From Phytoseiulus persimilis (lineage: Eukaryota > Arthropoda > Arachnida > Mesostigmata > Phytoseiidae), in contig CM075102.1 in the NCBI GenBank assembly GCA_037576195.1, positions 33,476,745-33,540,744 of the forward strand: DNA of 64,000 bases. The letters run 5' to 3'. A model generated the notes under the pieces. The model saw only the letters and a program-made list of their open reading frames with translations, did not search any database and had not been told where the DNA came from. Positions 27,370 to 38,065 of this stretch are shown one piece after another (within the stretch, counting starts at the first letter, position 1; each line of letters opens with the position of its first letter). The position numbers and the translations under genes were made by a program.

Positions 27370-27692
27370 CTTCGAGTGAATGAGATCAAAGTCTGGCAGC
27401 GGCAATGGCGGAATGAACCAAGCAGACGATAGACCCACACGTGTATCGGGGACCCCGCGAAATTTTATTTGAGGTGGTTCGGTCAGATAGAAAACTGTTC
27501 AGCGCAGGTGTTGACGGGCCTTGGAAACTTGCAGATCCAAGCCGATCCAGGATCGGAGATTCGAGTGTCTGCCTCCACTGCGAGCCCGGCAGCATCGACG
27601 ACGTTGTGCACACAATCCCGAGGTGCGATGTCGTTTCCAAGCAGAGACTCGCTCTCCAAACAGAAAGCATGCCATTCAGCCCCTCTCCATAG
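27370..27692 (+). mobile_element. R1/jockey-like LINE 3'-end fragment
   Basis: Plus-strand frames spell the C-terminal signature of an R1-type non-LTR retrotransposon ORF2 in pieces. These are a tryptophan-rich helix (VWQRQWRN), an LTG-like segment (QVLTGLGNLQIQ) and a cysteine/histidine motif CLHCEPGSIDDVVHTIPRC, spacing CX2CX9HX4C, the expected zinc-knuckle-like tail. The pieces lie in different frames, with a stop after SRR and at least one frameshift between the LTG and CCHC parts. Reverse transcriptase and endonuclease are missing, as in 5'-truncated LINE copies. It begins about 65 bp beyond the hAT element. Confidence 0.6.
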
Positions 27693-30600
27693 TAAAGAAG
27701 GAAGAAGATCAGTCCAGTTCGTTATTCGAGCAGTATGGCAAGACCATAATTTCCCCGGAAGACTCGCTTTCCTGGTTACAAGGTTCCGTTCGATCATTTC
27801 ATTAGGCAACCGGCTCATATAGGTGGGCTGTCAGGCATCGGGAAACCGAATCCCAGTTGGAGTTTGATTAGCTCAAATCGTCCTATCCGGAGCCGTGCCG
27901 AGGTGCTCCTGCGGTAGTGCCTGAACCCAAGAGAATTTGAGCCAGATTAGAAGAATGCACGGATCAGTACTGAAACCAGCGGTTGCACTCGAGAACGGTG
28001 ACGCTCCGGACGGGAAGAAGGGATTGGAGAGAGATAAGGAGGAAGTTTTTGGGCGACTTGGACGATCGGGCTGGCACGACCTATCCGCCTACGGCGAAAC
28101 GGAGCCGCAGCAGGGTTTCTGTCATCATCGTCGGGTCTTGAGCCCATCGAAACTTTTCGGACTCGAAGCGCAGCCTCATCGGCTGCAACCGAAGTTATCA
28201 CCCGTTGGGCAGGAATCCATCGCTGGATACCTGAAGGAAAAATTCCGATTCAATCTGCTCGATCACGGAGATGCCCTGTATCTGAGAGCTCCGACGAGGC
28301 TCCATTGATTCGCAATCACGTCCTCAAGCGTGCCGCCGCTGTTGTGGCGGCTGTCTTTCTCGGACTGTGTGTGGATCTCAAACCGAAGGACTACCCGGCT
28401 GGTGGCTAGCTCGGTGTTGGTTGGAGGTGACGGAGAAATCCCAGATATGGGCTTTGCTGCGGGTGTGCAAGAACCGAGACCCGAGAGAGCGCTCGGTGAC
28501 AGATTCGAAGAACGTCCCTTTTTCCAGCTCGTTCGAGGAGGGATGGGAGTTTGATAAAGAACTTTTTGATCCCTCGGTGGCGAAATTTTTTCTCGGGAAC
28601 AAGCAACGGTCGCCGCCACCGGAGTTTGTCGTTGTCGGCGAGGTCCAGCGTGAGAGTATCTCTCCAGCGCTTCCTCCGACAATTTCTCTGTTCGTTTACC
28701 CGGGAGCAAGAATCTCGGCGAGCGAGATCTGCTGACGACTCGACGACGCTTTTTGATATCCCTCGTCCTCTCCTTGCACTGAAGGGGCGACGCAGCTTCG
28801 AGCGCGGCAGCTTTTCCCATCGGTAATCGCTCTACAAAATGGCTTTTTAGGCCCTCATGATTAACTGTCTGACGGTCTGCTCGGCGACGAACCCCGGATG
28901 CCTGAGAACCGTGTCACATCGACAGCCAGCAGTTTGTCGAGCTTATTGTCCGGACGGCTATTTCCAATATGGGCTAGAAACAGCTTCGTGTCCGATGCAG
29001 GAGAGATATATGTACAACTACCGGAGGTGGCAGAAAGCGCTGAGATGTAGCCGCAGAGTGTTGTTGAGAGGTTTGAAGGGAGAGTAGCGACTCGGCCGAG
29101 GCATGTCGGAGGAGGGCTCCGAAAAGGGAGAGGAGGAAAGCATTATGAATATTTTATTTCGAGTGTGCTTTTTTGATCGAGGAGGCTCCTCAAAGCAGAA
29201 TACATTATCCTGATTATAGCTATGTGTGAGTGAGGACTATCCCAGGAACAGCAGGGCTATCTCTTGAAACCTGTCTATTCTATTCCTCCTTCAGATGTCG
29301 TAGACCCGCTACGGTTCCCTCTGCATCAGTGGGTCCCGAGAGAAACCAAGAGGCGGGATACGATCGCTCAGGTTTCGAGATCGTGGAAATTATTCGACTC
29401 CCTGCATCGGATTCCCCAAGCCAGCAGGCACGCTCAGTGTGCTTTCGGAGTTGGTCAACCTCTTTCGGAGTTTTCCCTCTTCCGGGAACCGCCAGGAGCT
29501 GAGTCTCGTCGGCACTCGTCGGAGCAGTTTCCTAGAGTGTCAAAAAGTCAAACGATCGGTGCGTGTACGCTTTGCGCGACCCGACCATCGCTTGTGTGAC
29601 TGAGTAAGTGGGTTGACGGCGAAGTAGTTGGCTATTTCTTTCCCTTCCGCTCCGAGTCCGCAATCCAGGTGGCGCCGACGCCGACTACGGCTACCACGAT
29701 AAACTGCGCTCCGCACTCGTTGCCCAACGGGCTGCTATCAACAGCGTTTCGATAGCCAATATTTCATCGAAATCGTTCCATTTCGAAACGCATTTCCGAT
29801 AGAAATGCAATACCCAGGAGGGTGTGCTTACGGGGAGGCGAAATACAGACGGGGGCTGAGCGAAGCGGCGAGGGTCACCACCCCTGGTCGAGTTCGCCGT
29901 TTGCTACCAACTCGGAAAACCTTTCGGACTCCTCTCGGTTGGGTCGGAAGGTCGCGGTTAATGAAGCCATGGAGGGAGCCCGTGATTCCCAACTCTGGCA
30001 AGTCGCACCGCCAGGAACGCTAAGAAAGCGTGGTTGACGGTTGAATTTACGGTCGGTAGTTTTCTCGGAGTTGATCGAAACTTTCGGACCGACTGAGTGT
30101 TTCTACTCCATGCGCATCACTAGCGGCCGTGCGTTTGGACGTCGTAGATTTTTCCAGATAGGTGGCCAGCCGGTATCGATGGATAAATTTCCCATCGGGA
30201 AGTCCCTCATTCTCGCTTCCAACTCTCGCTGCTCGGTTCCGAGCCTCTGAGCTCAAGGCATGGGACTCTGAGAATCGTTCCATTGGAGCCGAACGGAGTG
30301 GACATCGCGACGCAGTTATTAGAGCGGAATCGAAAGTTCAAACTTTGTGGCATTTACTCACCGCTCGGTGTAGGTGGAGGGAACGTCGAATCGATCGATA
30401 CAAGTCTCCAATAATGGGATTTTCTCCGTAGCTGCTGACGGCAGACTTCTTGAGGTCAAGCCACCGGGACCTCTCCTCTCGGTCTCGCTGGAATTCCATC
30501 CGTCGAGAGCATTATTGTTCTATTCCTCTCCAAACTATTCGTTTCTGTTTCCCATTCCTCGGCTCGGGGCCCCGCGTCTACAGTCCACCGAATGATCGCT

Positions 30601-32099
30601 GCTCTTAGGCTTCCGCAAAGAAATCCAGACATCACGTTGTCTGATCAGGATTGTCTCCAGGAAACGCCGAGGGCAGCCCTATGCGATGGATCTATTTGAT
30701 CCTAGGAAATTTAGGGAGTCCCTAGGCCCAATACGCTCGGCTTCACATGGGATTCAAATCTCTATGGGAACGAATCCGGAAGCAGGAAGGGTTCTTCGAT
30801 TATGGGTCAAGCAGGAATGATTTTTTCCCGGGAGTCCCTCCATTCGTGCCGACCGCTCGAAACGATGAATCATTCTAATGACCCTGGATTCAGCACTCAT
30901 AGGCACGAGGTCACTCCGTCGATAGTTTTTTGTTTCATATCAAAGTCCGATACATTGTCGTGGAAATAGGCGAAAAATCGGTCGTTTTCCCGATTTTCTC
31001 TTCTCTGGCAAGATTCATCCACTCGGGAGGCTTGAGGTCAGAGTCGATCGGGAAGCCTTGAGAGAACGTTCGAAGGGAAATTCTTGCGACTGGAGGTCGC
31101 AGCCAGCCACGTAATGATCGGGGATGGGAGGCGGGTGGCAAAAAGAACTATAATTTGGAAAGAACCGAGGAACGAGCAAGAAACTTCGACCCAGGGACAC
31201 GATATCGGTTTTATCTTTCCACAGGCGAACGTTCTCGATTCCCTCGCTTGTCGCTCCATCCTCCAAACTCGATCTTGCCCCGTCCGACCTATCCAGTGGT
31301 CGAGTCGTTCGACGGGCGCCACCAGACAAACTCATCTACTCCGTTCTTTGATCGCCTCTCATAGAAGCTACATAATTATTTAGGCCTCTCTCTCGTTTCG
31401 CGCTTGATGTGTTCCAGAAGTGACGACAAGAATGCGATAAATTCTCTCCTCGGATTCCCTCGACCATCCCGGATTTTCTCTCCGAGTTCGAGAGGGAACA
31501 CATGACGAGGAGAAGGTAACGGAGATCCGAGGAAGAAAGGGGGGAGATCGAGAGAAAACTGACTGTTCCAGCTCAATCATCATCTTGTCGTTAGAGTTCG
31601 ACTCGATAACCCCCAGTACACTTTCTGATTTCTCCTTCTGATCACCGACAACAAATTTCGCTCTAGAGAGGAGGTCGTGAGAACGTTTCTTTAGGCTCGG
31701 GATCTGTCCACGGAACTGGCTGGAAATAATGTATGCTCGCTAGATTTCGCTTCCAAGGACTACCGGATCCTCCCGCTCCTAGCATCCGCTCCCATAAGTC
31801 TCAGACGAGTTCCCTCCGAGAAGATTTGATGTTCCCAATAAAATCCGCCGAAATTCCTTCCTTCATTACTCTCATGGATTCGCAATCAACAACGAGTTCC
31901 GCCGAAAGTTCATTGGTAGAGCCAGAGACTCCATGCACTGTCCACCTTAAGTGACTCCCATGAAGACGGAACTTTGTGAGACGAGTACGGAGGTGAGGCA
32001 TGGAAAATTCTCCTCCTCAATTGAGTCTTTCCCATGCATGTCACACACATTCGGAAACGAACCTGGTGTGTTGATCGGAGTGGCTCTAATCGGTTAGTG
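27693..32099. other. No supported gene
   Basis: Several open frames of 100-185 codons overlap on both strands near 28.3-28.8 kb without recognisable domains. A TTTTATCTTTCCACAG sequence ending at 31225 is a strong splice acceptor on the plus strand, followed by three open frames of 40-50 codons, so an exon may lie at 31226 onward. A minus-strand protein-like frame lies at about 31801-31980. I could not assemble either. Confidence 0.4.
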
Positions 32100-32600
32100 C
32101 ATTAAGTCTCTGGCCCCGCTCATTTGACTCACATCGGTGATGTTCCCATAGCCTGTATGATTCCCCGATGTTACTCGCCGGACCTCTTGTTGGCCGGTCC
32201 CTCCGTTATGACCTCTGTGCCGACTCCCACCGTGAGTTTTAGCCGTGATGGCCGTGATGTTCTACCTCACAATGATGTGCCATCACGGTGTCCGTAGTAA
32301 TGCTCCCCTTGCCCTGTCTGTCGTTATGCTCTCTGTGATCCCCATTCACGTTTCCTTTCCTCGCCTCATCCTCGATCTCTATAATGTCGGCGTCTATGGT
32401 TTGAACATCCATGACGTCCATCATGCCAGCCATGCTGACTGTGGTGACGATGCCTGCCATGACAAGATAGATGGCTTCCGTCGTGATGCTATTATCCGCA
32501 ATGGCGCCCTTGCGTTCTCCGTCGTGATCATGGCTAGATTCTGTGACTCCCAGTACGACGTTATCGGATTCTGCACGCTCATCTCCAAATTTCAACTCGG
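32100..32600 (-). pseudogene. Dead copy of the His/Gly-rich cluster gene
   Basis: On the minus strand the sequence decodes in shifting frames as the family protein. A VTESSHDHDG segment corresponds to the V-A-E-S-G-Y-G-G junction. Then come HRHHSQHGWHDGRHG and RRRHYRDRG followed by a TGA where the living genes have Trp, then GEERKREWG. Further on, DHREHNDRQGKG and GEHYYGHRDG appear in other frames, and HGGSRHRGHNGG follows. Several frameshifts and stop codons break it. No intron separates the HG array from the core, so it belongs to the intronless branch, and the neighbouring gene at 34.3 kb is its likely sister. A clear signal peptide was not found at its 5' end. Confidence 0.75.
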
Positions 32601-32843
32601 GGGCCGTTTATGAGGTTCGGCTCCTCTTGGAGTTGGCTGATGTCTCTCAAAGAGCGCTCGAGAAATGACCACTCATGTGCTCATGTTTCTCACTTTTCGA
32701 ACGCTGCTCGGTGTACAGCCTCGCGGGCTTTGTCCTGGCCAATGCTTTCCTCTTTCTTCGTATTCTTCTGGGCGAAACTCAATATCCTTCGAGTCAAACT
32801 GTCAACAGAAAAACAAGCGGTCGTTGTCAACGGTGGCCCGGTG

Positions 32844-32876
32844 TAACCTGTTATGTAATTTTAGACAGAAGTCACG
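32844..32876. promoter_or_regulatory. Shared upstream module, copy at the pseudogene
   Basis: The plus-strand sequence AACCTGTTATGTAATTTTAG followed by AGTCACGG resembles segments upstream of the genes at 34.3 and 39.6 kb. It lies about 245 bp upstream of the recognisable pseudogene sequence, in the same relative orientation. It is either a regulatory site or a relic of segmental duplication. Confidence 0.4.
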
Positions 32877-34273
32877 GTCCTTGGGAAATCCCCGAATTTC
32901 TGGGCTCTCCACTTCTGGGCGAAGCTCACGTGTTTTTTCGGAAGGCAACTTTTCTCCAGTGTTGACAACGCGGAACGAGCTCTGCTCGAATGCGACCAAG
33001 AGTGCGATGTTTCGAATACGTCGAGATCTCGACCTATCGTTTCTGAATTTCGGGCTCTTGCTCCCGGAAGCGTGGAGTGAAGAGGACGACGTAGCAGAGG
33101 TATTTTCAATTTCGCAGTGGGTGTGCCGCGTTCGGGCCTGGGCCAGATAGAGGTAGTCTACATCGAATAGAGCTGCATGTTAGGCAAACGATTCAAAAAG
33201 CGCTGCATTTCTCGGCGGCATTCAGGACCGGCGACCTTCATTTCGCGCAGATCCATGCTCGGTGACACAGCCGAGTTATTGTTCGGCGCCACTCAAACAT
33301 TTCTCCGATTCCTCTTGGCTGAAACATGGAGCGATTGGTTCAGAATCTGATAAGTAGGGATGGGGGGCGACGTACTGTGTTCCCCCTGTGAAGTAGAAGT
33401 TCTGAGCTCACAACCGGAGAGAGCTCATTCTAAATTTGCTCGGTCTCCCACCTTCCCGTTCCGGATCGTGGTTGAAGCCTAACCCTCGTGCAAATCAGCT
33501 CTGTGCAGGCGCGAAGCAGGGTATTCGGATTCTCTTATGGCAATCACTGAATTCTGCCTCCGATTTGCCTACGATCAAGTTCTGTGGGAGAGCGCTGAGT
33601 GCCAACTGTTGTACCAAGAATTACATCCGAGATTCCATGAGGAATTCATCCGCTTCATTACCCGGAGTTCCTTGATTTATGGCCCTCGAGTTTTGTCTGG
33701 AACCCGGTCTATCTCCGGAAAGCCCGTCCTCCACAAAGAGCTTGAGCTCAACAATAAGAACGTTGTCGGCCACTGAAAACTTCCCCAGTTTGTTCCTGAA
33801 ACGGGTGCACGAATGAGCGACTTCTCCAGCCTTCCCTCGAACACAAATGGACCCAATCACTATTCTCGGATCTGATCGGCATCGAGGAGGACTTCACAGG
33901 TCAGCGGCGGAGTCGTCAATGTAGGCGGAGGGAGGAGGGCCACCTCTTAGCAGGATCTACAAGGAACGATACCCCAGCCCAGATACGGGGACATGGGATG
34001 GTCCAAATGCACATCTCCAACGATCAGGAACTTTCGAGCAGGGTTGGGCTCCATGGAGAATCGGATCGTGGTACTCGAAGAGGAACGAAGGAAGAACGCG
34101 GGCGCAAGTGGGAAGGCAGACCGGAATATCTGCTAGTCTCCCAAGATGTGCAACGTTTTGCTGGGGGAACGTAACGCATGAGAGTTCTCTCAGGCCCGGT
34201 TTAGCCTCCGCTGGGACGATAGATAGTCAACAGGAATTTTCTCGCAGCTATGTCCACTCGGGGAACTTTCAAC
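32877..34273. other. No supported gene
   Basis: Minus-strand frames near 32802-32999 and 33621-33860 look protein-like, but both strands are open over the same bases and no splice pair convinces. Nothing else is seen. Confidence 0.4.
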
Positions 34274-34279
34274 TTTATT
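34274..34279 (-). terminator. Poly(A) signal AATAAA
   Basis: AATAAA on the minus strand lies about 55 bp downstream of the stop codon of the His/Gly-rich gene at 34334-35083. Confidence 0.7.
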
Positions 34280-34333
34280 CAATCTCGACAATTATCAATA
34301 TTTTCGACTAGCTTTGGGCTCCCTCACCGGGTA

Positions 34334-35083
34334 TCAATGATAGCCTCCGTGATGACCGTGGCCGCCATGATGGTCACGATGTCCCTCCCCGTAGCCGTGA
34401 TGTCCATGTCCGCCATGATGACCGCCATGGTGCCTCTCCCCGTGTCCTCCATAATGTCTCTGACCACCATGATGCTCACCTCCATGATGGCTTCCATGAT
34501 GTCCACCGTGGTGTCTGTTATCGTCATGGTGCCCGTAATGTTTGTGGTGTTCTCCGTGTCCGCCCCGATCGTGGTGCTCTTTGTGGTGTCTGTCCCATCC
34601 CCATTTCCTTTCCTCTCCCCATCCTCGGTCCCTGTGGTGCCGCCCCCCGCGGTTCCAGTGTCCGTGTCTTCCATGGTGTCCTCCATGATGGCCGTAGTGA
34701 CGATGTCCTCCGTGGTGAGATCCGTGTCTGCTGCCATGATGGCGTCCGCCGTAATGCCTGTGACCTCCGTGGTGGCCATGATGCTCCCTGCCATGATGAC
34801 CACCGTGATGACCATGACCTCCGTGACCATGCCGATGTCCTTCATGCCCCCCATAGTGACCATGACCACCGTAGCCCGATTCCGCAACTTGCATCGGTTC
34901 ACTGTGGTTCGAGTACCTCAGGGAATCGGGCTTCGACGCCTCAACAGATCCCTTTCCGGAAAGCTCGCCTGCATTCACGCTGCTGTGTAATTCCAAATCA
35001 TTGCGCTGGATGGCAGCTCCAAGTGATTGTAGGATCGGAAACACAAAGACGAAAACGGCGAAGCTACACCTCTGTCGAGCCAT
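34334..35083 (-). CDS. Secreted His/Gly-rich protein, intronless (cluster member 1)
   Basis: A single exon of 249 residues. Residues 1 to about 23 form a signal peptide (basic start, then FAVFVFVFPILQSLGA). A polar linker of about 40 residues ends in MQVAESGYGG, the family junction. The rest is HG arrays (GGHGHHGGHHG type) interrupted near residues 145-165 by the conserved core HWNRGGRHHRDRGWGEERKW. The protein ends in HGGYH. It has no cysteine in the repeat domain, so crosslinking would depend on His, Tyr or Trp. A TATATAAG box lies 54-61 bp upstream of the ATG and AATAAA follows the stop. Dense His suggests metal binding or pH-dependent assembly, by analogy to Nereis jaw protein and other His-rich structural proteins; this is inference. 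The ATG is chosen because it gives the signal peptide at the right distance from TATA. Confidence 0.88.
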   Translation of the reverse strand: MARQRCSFAVFVFVFPILQSLGAAIQRNDLELHSSVNAGELSGKGSVEASKPDSLRYSNHSEPMQVAESGYGGHGHYGGHEGHRHGHGGHGHHGGHHGREHHGHHGGHRHYGGRHHGSRHGSHHGGHRHYGHHGGHHGRHGHWNRGGRHHRDRGWGEERKWGWDRHHKEHHDRGGHGEHHKHYGHHDDNRHHGGHHGSHHGGEHHGGQRHYGGHGERHHGGHHGGHGHHGYGEGHRDHHGGHGHHGGYH

Positions 35084-35136
35084 GCTCGACTCTGCAGTGA
35101 GCGCGATGAATGTGCCTTCCCTGTATAACGGAAAAG

Positions 35137-35144
35137 CTTATATA
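35137..35144 (-). promoter_or_regulatory. TATA box (TATATAAG)
   Basis: A canonical TATA sequence upstream of the ATG at 35083, on the minus strand. Confidence 0.7.
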
Positions 35145-35234
35145 GTCTGCGCGCAGAACGTTTTCCCTCGAGCTGAAGAGAGGGTATTTCTTTTCGTCTG
35201 ATCGTGAGAGCACTGGCCCTGACCGCGACTCGCG

Positions 35235-35273
35235 CAACCGGTTATATAATTTTAGATCGGTGGGAGGTCACAG
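35235..35273. promoter_or_regulatory. Shared upstream module, copy at member 1
   Basis: The plus-strand sequence AACCGGTTATATAATTTTAG followed by GGAGGTCACAG lies about 150 bp upstream of the ATG at 35083. It aligns with segments at 32844 and 40491. It could be a second promoter or enhancer site carried along in the duplications. Confidence 0.5.
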
Positions 35274-36830
35274 AAAGACGGGGACAGAATCATGTGAAAA
35301 CAGGGGTGCTCTCTTCGTCTCGCTTCGGAATATATCGGTGATGCACGTTTTCCTCCCCGTTGGTTTCACGCTCCGGCCCCGTTGATCCCTCGACGCGAAG
35401 CTTCACCTAGAATCGAGTCTGTCGTCCACATGCACACAGGATGCGAAGAGTTCGTTTCCGCGTCATTCATAGAGCTACAGAGGATCCGGATTCGCATCCT
35501 GCGGCCTTGTCTCGACGTTATAGGTTTTCTTCAGCGGGGGCTCTTTGGAGCTTGATTCTGAGGTCGGCAGAGGGCCGACTATGGACTTATGGACAAAATG
35601 AACCTGAGTTCGCTGTTCGCGGTTCCGGACGCTTCGGGGAACATTTCCAAACAACGACCTATATCGGGTACGAGCGTGGTTTGAGACAACGATTTCATGA
35701 GCTCTATCCTTCGGACAGGTCGGAGGGAATCGGAGCAAGGATAAGACGACTTCTGGCACGAGTTTCGGTCAACATATCCCAAAACAGTGAGAGAGAACGT
35801 GGAGGTTTCCTCTCATCTGGTCTCACACTGTTGGCGAACCTTGTGGAATGATCTGAGATATTTTCTTCGATTGACGAGCGGGGGGATTGGTGAGCGGGCC
35901 CGCTATACTTTCATCCGAGGGAGGATGTCCCGATTGCACCACGTTTCTGCATCGCAATACTGAAGCAAACGGATCAAGTTTGAATTTTAGCCACTCGATC
36001 ACGAAGTCTTCAACGGGGCATATCTTTGAAGTTCAGATGTTCAGGAAAGCAGGCGATGAGGAGTAGGAATAACTTTGGAAAACTCAATCTATAGTTTCGC
36101 GCATCTTACATCGAGGTGAAGTATAGCCTTGCGTACGCCAGAGTCAGCTCCATGGGGAGACTCTGTATGGGGTCGGATGGCCTATGCCTCGACAACGAGC
36201 TGTCTGAGACTCTGCCAACGAACGCGCATGCTTCTTGCCCTGAGCATGCTCTATTGGGCTTTCTTTGAATGAATTATATTTCTCACAGTAGCCGGACTAC
36301 CCCTTAACTCACGTCCCCGCTCGTCGGCGAGAAGCTCCTCTTCACCAAACATCTCCCACAGAACTATGAAGCTCCCACCGAGCTCCTAAGAAAGGCCAAC
36401 GGAAGAAAACTGTCAGTTTCTACCTTCGGATGGCTTGCAATCCGGGACTCCATTGTAGGCTGCATTGGGCGGGCATGCTGCTGTCGCGTGCTTTCGGCAA
36501 ACTCCATGAGAGGCGTTTGTTAGAACACGTTCGAAGCTCAATAATCTTGCGCCTCAGCCATAGTCTACTCGTCATGTCTCGCAAAAAGTTGATGTACGAC
36601 AACTCAAGCGGAAAGCCAGACTTCCCTTTTCCCAACACCAAGTTTGAACTTGAAATCTCCCTTGGTGCCGCCCTCCAGGTCTACACTCAATGTCCAGCAG
36701 TACTACCGAATCGAGATTCCGTTTCGCTCATGTCCTGTCGGAATCTCGCCATGGGAACACTATTTCGTCATGATCCTTACTATATATAATCGGCTTCGTC
36801 TGTAAGTTTGTCAGTTTGTCTGTTTGTCCG
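35274..36830. other. No supported gene
   Basis: Nothing recognisable. The open frame 35441-35851 plus (136 codons) has no domain. A run of GTTTGTC-like 7-mers at about 36801-36828 leads into the minisatellite. Confidence 0.5.
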
Positions 36831-36831
36831 C

Positions 36832-38065
36832 ACTTCTTCTGGAAGGTGATTCCAGGACCAATCTGACCATTACTTCCCAAGTCTGGAGGGGTGATTCCGA
36901 GACCAATCTGACCATTACTTTCCAACTCTGAAGGGGCAATTCCGGGCGAATCTGACCATACTTTTCCGAGTCTGGAGGGGTGATTCCGAGACCAATCTGA
37001 CCATTACTTCCCAACTCTGAAGGGGTGATTCCGGGACCAATCTGACCATTACTTCCCAACTCTGGAGGGGTGATTCCGGGACCAATCTGACCATTACTTC
37101 CCAAGTCTGGAGGGGTGATTCCGGGACCAATCTGACCATTACTTCCCAAGTCTGGAGGGGTGATTCCGGGACCAATCTGACCATTACTTGCCAAGTCTGG
37201 AGGGGTGATTCCGGGACCAATCTGACCATTACTTCCCAAGTCTGAAGGGGTGATTCCGGGACCAATCTGACCATTACTTCCCAAGTCTGGAGGGGTGATT
37301 CCGGGACCAATCTGACCATTACTTCCCAAGTCTGAAGGGGTGATTCCGGGACCAATCTGACCATTACTTCCCAAGTCTGGAGGGGTGATTCCGGGACCAA
37401 TCTGACCATACTTTTCCGAGTCTGGAGGGGTGATTCCGAGACCAATCTGACCATTACTTCCCAACTCTGAAGGGGTGATTCCGGGACCAATCTGACCATT
37501 ACTTCCCAAGTCTGAAGGGGTGATTCCGGGACCAATCTGACCATTACTTCCCAAGTCTGGAGGGGTGATTCCGGGACCAATCTGACCATTACTTCCCAAG
37601 TCTGAAGGGGTGATTCCGGGACCAATCTGACCATTACTTCCCAAGTCTGGAGGGGTGATTCCGGGACCAATCTGACCATACTTTTCCGAGTCTGGAGGGG
37701 TGATTCCGGGACCAATCTGACCATACTTTTCCGAGTCTGGAGGGGTGATTCCGAGACCAATCTGACCATTACTTCCCAACTCTGAAGGGGTGATTCCGGG
37801 ACCAATCTGACCATTACTCTCCGAGTCTGGAGGGGTGATTCCGGGACCAATCTGACCATTACTTCCCAAGTCTGGAGGGGTAATTCCGGGACCAGTCTGA
37901 CCATTACTTTCCAACTCTGGAGGGTTGATTCCGGGACCAATCTGACCATCACTTTCCGACTCTGGAGGGGTGATTCCGGGACCAATCTTGCTATACTTTT
38001 CCGAGTCTGGAGGGGTGATTCCGAGACCAATGATTCGGGGACCAATCTGATCATACTTTTCAAAA
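36832..38065. repeat. 45-bp minisatellite, about 27 copies
   Basis: A head-to-tail array of a 45-bp unit containing GGTGATTCCGGGACCAATCT and then GACCATTACTTCCCAAG. Three variants of the 3' part alternate (CCCAAGTCT, CCCAACTCT and TTTCCGAGTCT), often in pairs, which suggests 90-bp and longer higher-order duplication. Edge units are more divergent, especially 37900-38065, as expected when unequal exchange homogenises the middle. Because 45 is divisible by three and the unit lacks stops in two minus-strand frames, long open frames of 433 and 472 codons cover it. These are a by-product of periodicity and I do not call them genes. Confidence 0.95.

Noticed and set aside
33621-33860. Minus-strand frame resembling the end of a MATH domain
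   Set aside because: The match is a handful of hydrophobic positions, the plus strand is equally open, and no BTB or other partner domain is found nearby.
34250-34990. Long plus-strand and alternate-frame ORFs over the His/Gly genes (Met/Val/Ser-rich or Ile/Thr-rich)
   Set aside because: They are antisense or shifted readings of the HG codon repeats. The same happens at 39.6, 43.8 and 45.7 kb.
36832-38065. CRISPR-like array
   Set aside because: Units are contiguous without unique spacers and the setting is eukaryotic, so it is a minisatellite.
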